Source: Heterostelium album PN500 (Eukaryota > Evosea > Eumycetozoa > Acytosteliales > Acytosteliaceae). From it: a stretch of 64,000 nt of DNA. Below are positions 47,272 to 58,605 of the stretch, in pieces (the stretch's first letter is position 1; each line of letters begins with the position of its first letter). Made by a program: the position numbers and the translations under genes. The notes beneath the pieces were generated by a model that was given only the letters and a program-made list of their open reading frames with translations, was not told where the DNA came from and ran no database searches. Location: NCBI RefSeq assembly GCF_000004825.1, contig NW_008805070.1, forward strand, positions 930,001-994,000, given 5' to 3'.

Positions 47272-50200
47272 TTTGAACTAACGAAAATAATATCGATAGT
47301 AAAATGCTTGTTGGTTTTTATACAAATGAATTTATCATTAACAATCTATCATCTCTATCTATCTATCTCTATCTTCTCTATCTCTATCTATCTCTATCTC
47401 TAATAGCTTCTTTTGCAAACTGCTTGTTAATGATAAAAATAAAACAAATTATTATTATTTATAATAAATAAATTGAAATGAGATGAGATGTTAATTTTTG
47501 ATGGGTGTTTCCCACTCTGGAATAAACAAACATCTTTTTTTTTTTTTCAAATGTCGTGATTATCTTCAAACTCAATTGTCTCGAATGTGAGCGAGGGGGT
47601 ATTTTTTTGAACTCAAAAAATCATAACTTAGCAATGATTTATTAGAAACACATAGGTGCAAATTTTAGTTACTTAATTTGTTATATTTTTAAAAAAAAAA
47701 ATTGCAAAAACAAAAAAAAAACAACAATAATATTTTGATGAACGATGTTATAATTATATTTGCATGTATTATTTCACTTCTTTAAGTCATTGATGAAGAA
47801 TGTGTTATCAATGAAACCTAATTATAGATAGCATGAAATTAAGTTAAAATGGTGAAATCATAATAATATGAAATAACTAATATATTTGTGGTGTCTAATG
47901 ATTTATTTTATCAAGTTTTCAATACCTTGATTGGGCATCAAAGAATCAGACCCCTAACCTGATTTCGAACTAATCAAGAATTTATCTGCAGTTGACAACT
48001 CATTATTTTCTTTATAATATTTAATTTAAAATAGAAAATAAAAACAATTAACAAATATTTAAACCCATCCAATACGCACTTCTTCTAATTTGATAAATCA
48101 ATATCTAATAGTACTTTCTCACTTTTGAATCTAGTAAAAAAGTTGTACAATTCTTGAATAAAACTAAGAAGAATCTTAGATTACACCTTTGAGAATGCAA
48201 TTTTCTGTTAAATGTTTTTCTTTTTTCTTTTTTTTTTTTTATATTTGATTTCACCTTTTATAGTCAAAACTAAGAAAGTCTTTTTATATTGTAAGAAAAA
48301 ACAACAAAAAGTTGTTTTAATTGAAAATGAATACATCTTATTAGTACTGCTCCTGAATGTCCAAAACATATATTTAGAAAAATAATTTTTTCTAGAAGCC
48401 CAAAGGAGATCACATTGAAATTTCTTTAATGAAAAAATAATAAATTTAAATACTTTTGTGGGTTAAATTTCGATTAAAAATTGCAAAAAATTCCAAATTT
48501 CTTCACTCAAAAGCCGATCGAATGGTTTTACAAATTTTTTTTTATGATTTTCAATACAAAAGTTTAGCTGGATGGGGAGTTGTGGGTGGGAAACAAAAAA
48601 AAAACTAAAAGTGTTTTTTTGCAAAAAAAACATCAACTAAAACCAAAAATAATCAACTCATTGTAAATTTCAAAACTCTCAATCGATTCGGATTTACAAT
48701 GTCACTATTGTTAAAGCTTTACAAGGGGTAGCAGTTTTTTTATTTTTTTTGATTTACACAAAACCCCGTCTATAACCATATTCGTCTATGACATCAAAGA
48801 AAATAACAACAATGAGCCGTAAAACTTAATAACAGTGTGTGGTTTACATTGTCACACTGAGAAATCAGAATTTAGCACAATAACTACTTTGAATCACCTG
48901 AACAAAAAAACTAATAAATCCAAGGAAGATGCCCTTTCATCATTGTGTACCAAAAAGAAATTAAATTATGTTTTTTTTTTTGTTTTGTTTACACTACTTC
49001 ATGTGGCTTCATTCATTATTTATTTAAACTGCAACTCCCATTTGTCTCTATCATTTCATTAAATTCAAAAAGAGTAGAAACTCGTAAGTCTTTAAATAAA
49101 TATAACTTTTTTTTTTTTTTTTTTTTTTCTTTCTATGTATACATATAATTATAATTATTTCTATATATGTATGTATTATAAATAATTATTAGTTTTAAAT
49201 TATTTGTGTAATAATAATTTGGTTTATAGTCATATGATACACCACCACAAAAACACAATAGTATTTTTTTGTGTTAATATTAATTTTACTTACCACACAC
49301 ACCAATTTGTCTGTTTTCTATAAATAACTTGATTACATAATTAAATATTATATGATTGTTATATTATGCTTTTAAAGAGATAATACCAGTTATTATTACA
49401 AATCATATTTATATATAGATGTTGATTAGTGTTGTTGTTCAAAAACATACTAATCCCACAAAGATCTTATTTCTTTTTAAAATTTAAACCGAGAAAACTC
49501 CTTAACAATTATTTTTATAATATAAACCCAATAATCTTTAAAAGATCTATAAAACTATTTATGTTTTTTAAAAGTAGTAAGTTTTTGTTTTTATTTTATT
49601 TATCATCCACCATTTATTGTTTGAGTAAATTTCAAATATATTTAAATTTAACACAATCAATAAAGACACCCAATATCTCATCTTTAATACCTCCATTAAA
49701 TCCAAATTTACTAGTTGATTCACCCACCATCGACCATCATCACCGTATAACCGAATACAATCAACCTTCTTTTATATCTTACCAAATATTAAAGTTTAAA
49801 TTGGTGTTAACAAACAATCAGCATTACCTACAAATAACATATTCAACCACAACTCTCCTCTATACTCAGATGATTAAAACCATTATCTATGATATAAAAA
49901 TATCGTTGATTTCTGCTGAAATGATGAATCATCAATACAATTTATAAAATAATAATAAAATAGAATAGTATTAAATTGTAATGCAAGTCAATCATAATCA
50001 TATTCAAACCAATAATAGTAGTAAATGTTAATTCATCCGACATTGATACTCTATTTATTACAAATTTTTTTTTTTTTTTTTTTGAAGTTTAATAATAATA
50101 CTGATGAATAAAAATAATAATGAATAATGTCAACACTCTCCAAAAAGTAAACAACTCAAAAAGAGTGGTGTTGCCAATGTTAAAATTAAAACCAAAGAAT

Positions 50201-51235
50201 ATCATCAGTATGGTATACCAGCTTTAAATTCTTCATCATTTTTATTTTTATATTTTTGAAATTTAACACCATGCATTTGCGCTGCAAATGAAATTTCCAC
50301 CACACCCATTTCCCAATAACAATCATTAAAATAACTAAAAAGAAAACACCTCACCCCACACTTTTTCACTATTCATCTTTACATTTTAAATAAAAAAAAT
50401 AATAATTATTGAATTCAAGAATATTAAATATGAGAGAGTGGGCACTCAAAATCAAAACAATCAACAAACAAATTGATAGAATTTCTATCTTGAGTACTTA
50501 TTACTACTATCTTAAATACACACACACACACCAAAACACAAATTTATCACACTCACATTTACACACACACACTTATATTGTATAAACAAAATAAAAAAAA
50601 AGATTGATTCACAGGTGGAAAAATGAAAATACCAAAATAATTTGGTTTTTTTGAAAATGCAATTGCAACATCCACCAACCCCACACCTTATATATATATT
50701 GAATGTCAATCAAACTAAATTTACTTGCAACTACATCTATTTGGTTGTGAGTGCTATTTGCTTTATAGCTGATTTTATTTAGTATCTGTTTTGTTTACTA
50801 TACCCATACAACACAACTACACACAATATATCCCCACACTTTTGAATTGAATCAACAACAAAAACAACACTCTAATTAATTTATACATCAACCATTATTT
50901 TAATTTAAATCATTAAAACCATTTATTTTCCAACTCTAGTATTTAATGCTTGTGATTCAATTTCAAAATTTCATTCATTTTTTCCATCTAATTCCATTCA
51001 CATAATATCAAAGAAATTATCAAACTTTCCATTAACTAGTATTTATTTAAATTCCATTCCTTTTGATACTTGACATTATTCAAATTCATACAAATATTAA
51101 TCAAATTATCTCTTTTTTTTTTTCTTTCTTTTCTTTTTATTTATTATAGTAATTCAATTTGAAATATAATAATTTATTAAATATTAATATATTTTCGAAA
51201 AAAGAATTATTTCAAAAAATACACATCAATATAAA
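47272..51235 (+). promoter_or_regulatory. 4-kb non-coding region upstream of an orphan gene
   Basis: Contains the TOPLESS-like promoter at its left end, with a CTAT/CTATCT microsatellite at about 47343-47402. From about 50290 it holds clustered CA-rich motifs: CCACCACACCCA (50297-50308), CTCACCCCACAC (50349-50360), CACCAACCCCACACC (50673-50687), CCCCACACTTTTG (about 50832-50844) and a CA dinucleotide run at 50519-50531. T runs lie at 49110-49128 and 50065-50082. An AT-rich 172-codon open frame at 49429-49947 starts without ATG and is not accepted as a gene. Confidence 0.5.
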
Positions 51236-51862
51236 ATGGATAAGATATTTGTTGCCAATTTAAATCAAAAGAGACAATTTGCCGATTTGGTCTACTGCAG
51301 TCCAGAGAGATTGAACAACGCCGAAATCAATGAGATCACCCAATGGCTGAGATCAGAGTTGAACATCCGTGGACAAGAGAGAGTCAAGAACGATCTCCGT
51401 GGATTCCTCAAATCAGTACCAGCTCACTCCTATGCCAAGTTCCAAGTCAAGCTGGAACACGACGCCCACGTCTTGAATGTCGGTGGTGGTGGATGTCTTG
51501 GATACGTCTCTGACTACATCATCGACTACTACGACACCTTGGAGTTCTCCAACATCGAAATATATACTCCAGTTGCACCAGTCACAATCGAACACATCAA
51601 AGAGAAATTCCAAATTGCCACTCTCTACCAAATCAAATCGTCACACTCTGCCAGTGCTGCCACACCAAGTACAACCACACAAAACCATCACACCAAAACA
51701 CACAATACTCACTCGACACACTCACAATCGCAAGCTACCGTTTCATCTCCATCCAACAGCAGTAGTAACAATCAATATGTAGCCAAATACACACCAAGAA
51801 CACCAGTCGTAAAGACCAAGACAGCTTTGATTTCACCACAAATACTTGGAACCAAAGCTTAA
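51236..51862 (+). CDS. Orphan 208-residue protein, probably highly expressed
   Basis: Intronless. I recognise no family. Residues 1-135 look folded and globular (SPERLNNAEINEITQWLRSE, FLKSVPAHSYAKFQVKLEHD, GGGGCLGYVSDYIIDYYDTL). Residues 136-208 are a Ser/Thr/His/Gln-rich tail ending in basic KYTPRTPVVKTKTA. No signal peptide or membrane helix is seen. Codon use is strongly biased to C/G-ending codons compared with neighbours, as in abundant proteins. The ATG follows a clean A-rich leader. It has 4 kb of CA-motif-rich DNA upstream and a 301-bp convergent spacer to PIG-U downstream. It is most likely a dictyostelid-specific gene. Confidence 0.8.
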   Translation: MDKIFVANLNQKRQFADLVYCSPERLNNAEINEITQWLRSELNIRGQERVKNDLRGFLKSVPAHSYAKFQVKLEHDAHVLNVGGGGCLGYVSDYIIDYYDTLEFSNIEIYTPVAPVTIEHIKEKFQIATLYQIKSSHSASAATPSTTTQNHHTKTHNTHSTHSQSQATVSSPSNSSSNNQYVAKYTPRTPVVKTKTALISPQILGTKA

Positions 51863-52163
51863 AACTTTACTCTTTTTTTTTTTGTATTATTTTTTTTCAA
51901 ATCAACAACAACAACAAACCATGTCAACATATAACAAACCAAAATCAAACCAAAAGTCAATCATATATAACCAATATAACCAATTTAGCCAACTTTAAAT
52001 TATCCATGTCAAAAATACAAAAGAATAATTTTTGTATATATTTTTTCTAAAACAAAATCAAAACAAAACAAAACAAACCTTTAAAATAAACAAAAAATAA
52101 ATCTTGTTTATATTTCCTTTAAAAAAAATATTTAAGTTTAGTTGTTGTTATAATTAGTTATTA
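51863..52163. other. Convergent 3' spacer
   Basis: 301 bp between the orphan gene and PIG-U 3' ends. A-rich on the plus strand, with CAA repeats just after the orphan gene's stop. No gene seen. Confidence 0.5.
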
Positions 52164-53807
52164 TTATTCTTGTTTTATTTCTTTTGTATTGTTGGGATGT
52201 TGAATCATATCTTGTTGAGATGTTGATGAAGATGATGATGACGACTCCTTTTTGGAATTTAACTTTTTAATATAATCTAGTTTTTGTAGCACTGAGAATG
52301 AATCGACAATCAAGAGAACCTGTGCCAGTGTAAATACAAGGTTGATGGTATAGTAGAAGTTGGCATTACCAGTACCTTGGTAGATCCACATCTGCCAGAG
52401 AATAGGTGCCAATACAGTCACGTAGATACCGACCACCACAATGATAAACGAGTAACGTACACCCTTCAGTGGTTCGTAGATCAATGGCAACAGTGAGAGC
52501 TGCAACGATGTGTCACCCAACGCTGGATACGACTTGAATGTGGCGATGATTGCACACAACGTCCAAAAGTAAAACAAAGCATGAGCCTTCAGTCGAATTG
52601 CCAATGGAATAGTATATATAAATACATGATATTGGAAGATAAACAAGAAGAACTTTCTAAAATGTTCAAATACTTCAATGAAATAATACCAGAATAATCC
52701 TTTAGTTTCGTCAATTAATAAATAAATTGTTTTGTTAGATTACTACTATCACTATAAAATGAAAGAAAGAAAGATATTAAAGACATACCAATGTTTGGTG
52801 TTAAATCCTCTACCATCATGGTAAATCCATAACACTTTTCAATGAATTCCCAAGAGTTTAACAAGCTAAACGATAAATACAATAGTGATACCAAAGAGAA
52901 TACAAAGAAGAATACGGATTGCAAGATGAATACAATGTTATCTGATTTTGTCTTTGTCTGTCTCTGTTGCTGAAGAATGAATGCTACTGGAATAACCAAC
53001 ATAATTGGATAGATTGATAGATATGATGACATCGCAACAAAGAACAAACTTTGAAATTGATTACCTTTTGTTGTTTAGAAATGATATGTTAACATATGAT
53101 ATGATATGACATAACAATATATAAGTTAAACTTTGTATTTACCTTTTAATGCGAAATATAAAGATGTAATAACAGAGAGATTGTTAAATACAATTGTACT
53201 CATTCCAATCGAGGTGAATAGAGTGAATGGGTTGAAGAGGTAGAGAGCAGCAACTACATTTGGGAAGTTCGAGGTCGGTGGTATTTGGTCACCGCTCATC
53301 TCCAAAGGCAGTACTTTTGGTACACGATAGGTGATCGATCTCAAGAGAATGGCAATCACAACATCTACAACAATAAACAACAGTTGTGACAGTGCCACAC
53401 TCTCATAGAATGGTTTGAATAGCAAAAGAAGTAGAGGTGCCTGATGATATGCAGATCCAGCATACGGTGATAATCCAACGCTATGTAAATGTAAACCTTC
53501 TATCACTAACAACAACAACAACAACAAAAGTAATAATAAATGTATATCATAAAAGATGATCAGTCATTAAGAATTATATTTATATTATACTGCTGCTGCT
53601 AAAAGTTAATTGCAAAAACATACATCTTTTAAAAGCAGTTAAAGGTGTACTAATTTCATTTCTGTGTGATAATATATTATGAAAACCTTGATAGTATAAA
53701 ATGACTCTAATTACAATAGCTATTAATATAATTATAATAAAGTTCTTTTGTGTTGTATTATTATTATTCTTATTACTACTTCTATTGTTTATATCTTTAT
53801 TTTTCAT
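52164..53807 (-). CDS. GPI transamidase subunit PIG-U
   Basis: Membrane subunit of the ER GPI-transamidase that attaches GPI anchors to proteins (yeast Gab1/Cdc91). Four exons (53624-53807, 53143-53505, 52789-53064, 52164-52699; 452 residues). Family landmarks are TPLTAFKRLIEGLHLHSVGL with SPYAGSAYHQAPLLLLLF, NIGLFWYYFIEVFEHFR, YTIPLAIRLK, FKSYPALGDTSL, and PILWQMWIYQGTGNANFYY near the C-terminus. Multiple hydrophobic helices are spread along the chain. The N-terminus is Asn-rich and the C-terminal 35 residues form a hydrophilic, Ser-rich tail; both look lineage-specific. All splice joins restore conserved residues. Confidence 0.93.
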
Positions 53808-53872
53808 TTTTCTAATCTATTTACACGTGTCTAATTAATTTAAAATGATGATCTTCAAAAAATATATTTGAC

Positions 53873-53909
<37 letters not shown>

Positions 53910-54426
53910 TACATGATCTATCTTTTCATTTTTAAATCTTTAATCAATCATTGATTGGCATTTTATTTGTTAGTTTTTTTTGTCATTAAATGAAATAAAT
54001 AAATAAAGAAAAAGAACAATGATAAAAGATAAAAAGTCTTTGACCTAACAATCATTTTTTTAAAAATTTTTTTTTATAATCAATCACACATATATATATA
54101 TTTATATATTATCCCTAATTATATCAATCAAAAAAAAAAAAAAAATTAGATCCTGGTTGAGGCTAATAAATGAAAAAAAAGAATTTTCTTTTCCCTCATT
54201 GTATTTTTTGCACCCCATAAACATGAATCGTTTTAAAACATGGGTTTAAACCCGTCACCAACCACTTTATGGCGCAGTACAATGACAGATTTATGGCTGG
54301 AATGCTTGGAGTTTTCATAAAAAAAACAAAATAAATATGTTCATTTCTTTCGTATTGATAGTAAATTTTAAAGTTATAAAAAAAGTTAATAAATATAATA
54401 TTGTTGAACAACAAATAAACTAAAAG
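53808..54426. promoter_or_regulatory. Divergent promoter, PIG-U / thioredoxin-like gene
   Basis: 618 bp with a run of about 32 T (53876-53907) and otherwise AT-rich DNA. A GC-richer island at about 54210-54320 includes the 12-bp palindrome GGGTTTAAACCC (54242-54253). It stands 175 bp or so upstream of the plus-strand start. No tRNA fold could be built around it. Confidence 0.5.
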
Positions 54427-54970
54427 ATGCCAAAGTGGTTCATTACAAACGAAAAGGAATTTGAAAGACTAGAACAAAGAAGTTATAAGGTTTATAAAAG
54501 ACCTGTTAGTACTCTAACTTATTTTAAAATGAAGTTTATCAAACAAACGTAAATAATAACTAACATTTTCAATTAATATATATATCTTTTTTATATTATA
54601 GATTGTTCTTATTTTTTGGACAAATGACAGTGACTATGAAGGTGATGAGAAAGAGTATATCATCAAGAAGATCTGTACCAATCCAAAATACGACTTTTTG
54701 TTTGCTTTTATTAGAAAAGAGGATGTTAGACGTGTAGATAAAGAACATATATTGAGCAATGACCATACACATATGGAGTGGGGAATATCTTTTGCATCGT
54801 TCAGAAATGGCAGAGAGGTTGGATTTTGGGATGAGTACGATGATGGCATGCAAAAAACTCGTGCTTTCTTTCAAAAAATGCTTAAGAAGAAGGCATCTCA
54901 ATATATAGATTCCGATGACTCTGATGTTTCTGATGATGACCAAAAAGAAGAAGATTTCAAGTTTGATTGA
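54427..54970 (+). CDS. Thioredoxin-fold-like small protein lacking CxxC
   Basis: Two exons (54427-54504 with a GTTAGT donor, and 54602-54970; 148 residues). No exact family is recognised. The order of segments fits a thioredoxin fold: IVLIFWTND as the central strand, a helix with EKEYIIKKIC, YDFLFAFIRKEDV as the next strand, GISFASFRNGREVG in the place of the cis-Pro strand/turn (IPTF.FKNG in thioredoxin), and a final helix (KTRAFFQKMLKKK). The CxxC active site is absent. The C-terminus is Asp/Ser-rich (YIDSDDSDVSDDDQKEED), a likely CK2 target. The fold call is inference from pattern, not from a match. Confidence 0.6.
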
Positions 54971-55727
54971 TTAAATAAGCATAAACACTTTTATTTGTTA
55001 AAATATGTAAAATAAACAAACACCCTCAATCAAATATTATGTATTTGTTTTAATAATTATTAAAAGATGATCATCACACCAACAAACATAATTATCATCA
55101 CACCATTACATTAATAAAGTCCGCCCAAAGATAAATAAAAATGGAAGGTTCTTAAATGGTACCACTAATAATTTATTGTTTTATAAGGTGTAAGCGATCG
55201 GAGATCGAATGACAACAAGCCCACAACAGTAACATTACATCAAAAACCGGTTTTTTTTTTTTTTTTTGAATTTTTCAGTTAAATAATGTAAAAAAGATAT
55301 CTTTGGTAAAATTTAAAAATAATTCAAAAACTAATAAAAATTTTAAAAAAATCCTATTGTATCTTTTGATTGGTTTGGTTTGGTTTTGGTATCAAATTAC
55401 ATGGCAGCACTACAAAAATACATCTTTTGTAAAAAAAAAAACAAAACAAAACAAGATTAGATTTTTAAAACAATTCCATTTACACAATTGTAGTATTATT
55501 ATCTATATATTTTTATTTATTTATCTTTTTTTTTTATTTTTAAAATTTTTATATTTTTGAAAAAAAACAAAAAAAACAAAAGACCGATCAGTCAGCCCAT
55601 CAATCAGTCAAACAACCAACCAATCAACTAAAATTAAATTAAATAAATAGTAAAATCTAAAAGTTCTTCCATTACTACACACAAATAAATTTAGATCTCT
55701 ATATATTTACTTCATCAGTTCAAGACA
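54971..55727. other. Spacer upstream of the PH-domain gene
   Basis: 757 bp. The right 130 bp, with CAATCA repeats near 55598-55626, precede the PH gene start. A modestly GC-rich piece occurs at 55118-55240. An open stretch at 55303-55560 is Lys/Phe/Ile-rich and looks like chance. Confidence 0.4.
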
Positions 55728-57249
55728 ATGGATTTCATTATTACAAGTGGTTGGATGAAGAAATGGGGATCTAGAGAGATGGAACAATCAGAACTGAATG
55801 TTCTTGAAAAATCATGTTCTGGTTCTGGATATCAATCCTCTCTTCCATCACTAGAGAGAAACGGTAGTTTGAAACTAAGATGGTTCATATTACAGTCTGA
55901 TTTCCTAAGTTATTTCGACAGACAACCTGTAAGTTTTTGAAAAACACCTTTACATACATTAATTAATTGAAATTTCAAACTCACTAAAAAAAACAATAAC
56001 CGTTTACAATTGTAACTATCTATAGAAAGATGTAAATGATATGAGTTGTATGAAAGGACAAATCTATTTAAGAGGATGTAAATTGAAACATGGTGGAATC
56101 ATAACACCGATCTATCAGCATTGGTCGATTGGTATGGCGCCACAGAACAACAAGAGTTGGAAGTCGATTGTCAATGGCGAAACAGAGATCGATGCAATCT
56201 CTTTGGTCACTCCCAACGCAGTGGAGTACACATTCACCAGTATCGCTGTCAACACGACCGACGCTCTCAAGGATCTCGAAAACTGGGCATATTCAATCAG
56301 CTATGCCATACACCTGGCCGACAAGGTAAAGGACGAGCCAATCTATGGCTGGCTCAACAAGCGTGGCGAAAAAGGACACTACTTTAGAAATACAAAACGT
56401 CGATGGTGTCAACTGCAAGGCAATAAACTGCGCTACTTTACACAGCCGCCACACAACAATAAGATTGCAAATCTCAAGGGAATCATCGACTTGACACATC
56501 TCTCTGAGATCTCCGACAAGATGCTAACACAGATCCGTGGACGCTCGGTAACTGTAATTGGCGAGGGTGGAATCAGTACAACAACTACCACCAATGGAAG
56601 CGGTGCTACCACCACAACATCGATATCACCAGGCGAATGTTTTGGAATGGGAAATAATGGCGATAGTGGTAGTCTCGGTCAGTCGGTGGAGTCGGTTACC
56701 GGTCCCATCGAGGAGGTGACCACAGTGATTGGAATCAGTCTGTTGATTAACAATGAACGTGAGTTTGTGCTGCTGTTCGATAGCCAGGAAGATCGTATCA
56801 AATGGGTGACTGCTATTACCAATGCAGTGGAGCGCACCTTTACTCAACAGAATGTAACGATCTACACATCCAAGGTGATAAGTCAACCCGACAAACAGGT
56901 GATACTCTCCGGTTGGATGAGAAAGACCAAGGCAAACAAGTGGTGGGATCGTCGTTATTGTACTCTGACGCCAACATCTCTCATCTACTATAAAGAGGAT
57001 CCACCACAGAAACCACTGGGATCGATATTCCTCTTGGTATCGTCGTGTCGTGTCATCAAACAAAAGAGTTTAGACGGATTGGACTGGTGTTTTAGTTTGG
57101 CAGATTCACGTGGATTAGAGTACTTTTTCAACACAGAGACACAAGATCAAATGGAACGTTGGATCAAACAACTCAAACTAGCAAGGAAGAGAATGATCAT
57201 TACTTTATTAGATCAAGGTGGAAAGATTGTTATTCCAATTTCGGTATGT

Positions 57250-57315
<66 letters not shown>

Positions 57316-57694
57316 TAAATAGATTAATTAAATATAACTAATATATAATATGATAAAACAAAAGATTGGTAAAGATTGTGGTTTAGTAACAATACAAGTA
57401 AAAGAAACAATTAGAGTTAATTCATTATCAAATAAGGTAAGTATACTACTCATTTATTCGATAGTTACACTTTTACTTACATTGTTTTATTGTCTATTGT
57501 AGATTGCATATGAAATACCAGTTGCCAATACAAAAACTGTAACAGTAGTAGGAGATAATAAGTTGGAGATTATATATGCACCCGTAGATGGTGAGGTAGC
57601 AGAGAAACGTTTAGAAATTATATCTTCGAATCCACATGGTATACTACAATTATTTAAAGATCTATTCTCATCTCAAGAGAATACAATCAATTAG
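55728..57694 (+). CDS. Protein with three pleckstrin-homology domains
   Basis: Four exons (55728-55928, 56026-57243, 57365-57436, 57503-57694; 560 residues). Three PH domains follow one another. PH1 (about 5-150) starts TSGWMKKWGS and has LKLRWFILQSDFLSYFD. PH2 (about 165-325) starts IYGWLNKRGEKGHYFRNTKR and contains a Gly/Thr-rich insert. PH3 (about 345-450) starts ILSGWMRKTKANKWWDRRYC and ends with the invariant Trp helix DQMERWIKQLK. PH domains bind phosphoinositides or proteins, so a membrane-recruited adaptor is likely. The last 100 residues form a small conserved-looking region without a recognised domain. The intron after exon 2 holds a long TA microsatellite. Confidence 0.88.
57252..57311. 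repeat. (TA)n microsatellite in an intron
   Basis: About 30 uninterrupted AT/TA units, starting eight bases after the GTATGT donor of the PH gene's second intron. Confidence 0.95.
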
Positions 57695-58013
57695 TAATCA
57701 TAGTTTATAGTAATAAGGATAATAATAATAATAATAATAGTAGACAGTTCATCATAGCTAAACAACTACTCATCCAACTAATCATAATTTTAAGCTAAAA
57801 AAGCTAGAATCAACATTATTTATTTTAATTATACATTAAAACAACAAAAGAAAAGATCGAATAGATTTATAAATATATTATATATCTATTTCTTTTTCTT
57901 TTCTTATTCATTTATTTAAACAAAAATTTGGTTATTAAGATAATCAATTGGTTTTTATTTACAAGTTTATTTATTGTTACAATTTATACATTTAAAGTGG
58001 TGTTTCTTTATAT
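57695..58013. other. Convergent 3' spacer
   Basis: 319 bp between the PH gene and the Pro-rich gene, with an AAT repeat at 57721-57737. No gene seen. Confidence 0.5.
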
Positions 58014-58385
58014 TTAAATAGGTGAAGGATTTGGATAACCATCTTCTGGTCTTGAATCTGGTCTTTCTTTTCTTTGGGGTTTCGGAAATGGTGAAGGGAA
58101 TCTTTCAGAGGGTGGTCTTGGTGCTTGAGGATTAGAGTCTCTAGGTTCTTGAGGGTGAGGATCGCTATGTGGTGGTTTTGGTAGTGGTGTTGGTATTTTT
58201 AAATAATCGATGGATCCTCCTCTTCTTTCCTCTTTACTATAGTACTGTGTTGCTGATGTTGTTGTTGTTGTTGAATAGTATAAATTTTGATTGCATAACC
58301 TATATCTATTTCTATTCAATAACAACAACAAAGATGGATTAAAAGTTAACTGTTTTTGAATTTTAATTATTTTATTACTTGACAT
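58014..58385 (-). CDS. Small Pro-rich protein with probable mitochondrial presequence
   Basis: 123 residues, intronless. Residues 1-50 are basic, Leu/Asn/Arg-rich and free of acidic residues, followed by YYSTTTTTSATQYYSKEE, the look of a mitochondrial presequence and cleavage region. The rest is Pro/Arg/Ser-rich (LPKPPHSDPHPQEPRDSNP and similar) and likely disordered. No family is recognised. A sequence-only case for a real gene rests on the presequence-like start and on codon use (CCA/CCT/AGA) unlike random AT-rich DNA. Confidence 0.6.
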   Translation of the reverse strand: MSSNKIIKIQKQLTFNPSLLLLLNRNRYRLCNQNLYYSTTTTTSATQYYSKEERRGGSIDYLKIPTPLPKPPHSDPHPQEPRDSNPQAPRPPSERFPSPFPKPQRKERPDSRPEDGYPNPSPI

Positions 58386-58605
58386 TATATATACCTATAT
58401 TAAAATAATAATAATAATAAATAATATATTGTTTATTATAAATAACTAAAAATAACTAAAAAAAATAAAAATAATCCAATTTAAATAATTTATAGGATAA
58501 GTTGTTTGGACCCATTCAAGTTCATACACCACACACTTTAGCCTTTTTTGGTAATATATATTTTATATTGGACTATTTTTTTATTTTTATTTTTGTTGAT
58601 GTTAT

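Noticed and set aside
49429-49947. 172-codon open frame on the plus strand
   Set aside because: No ATG at its start, composed mostly of Phe/Ile/Asn/Leu/Lys codons from AT-rich DNA, no motif, and it lies within a promoter-like region.
54236-54300. tRNA-like T arm around GGGTTTAAACCC
   Set aside because: No matching acceptor, D or anticodon stem could be placed on either strand at the right distance.
54196-54414. 73-codon minus-strand frame over the GC island
   Set aside because: No homology recognised, and half of it is Phe/Tyr/Ile AT filler. I keep the island as a DNA feature only.
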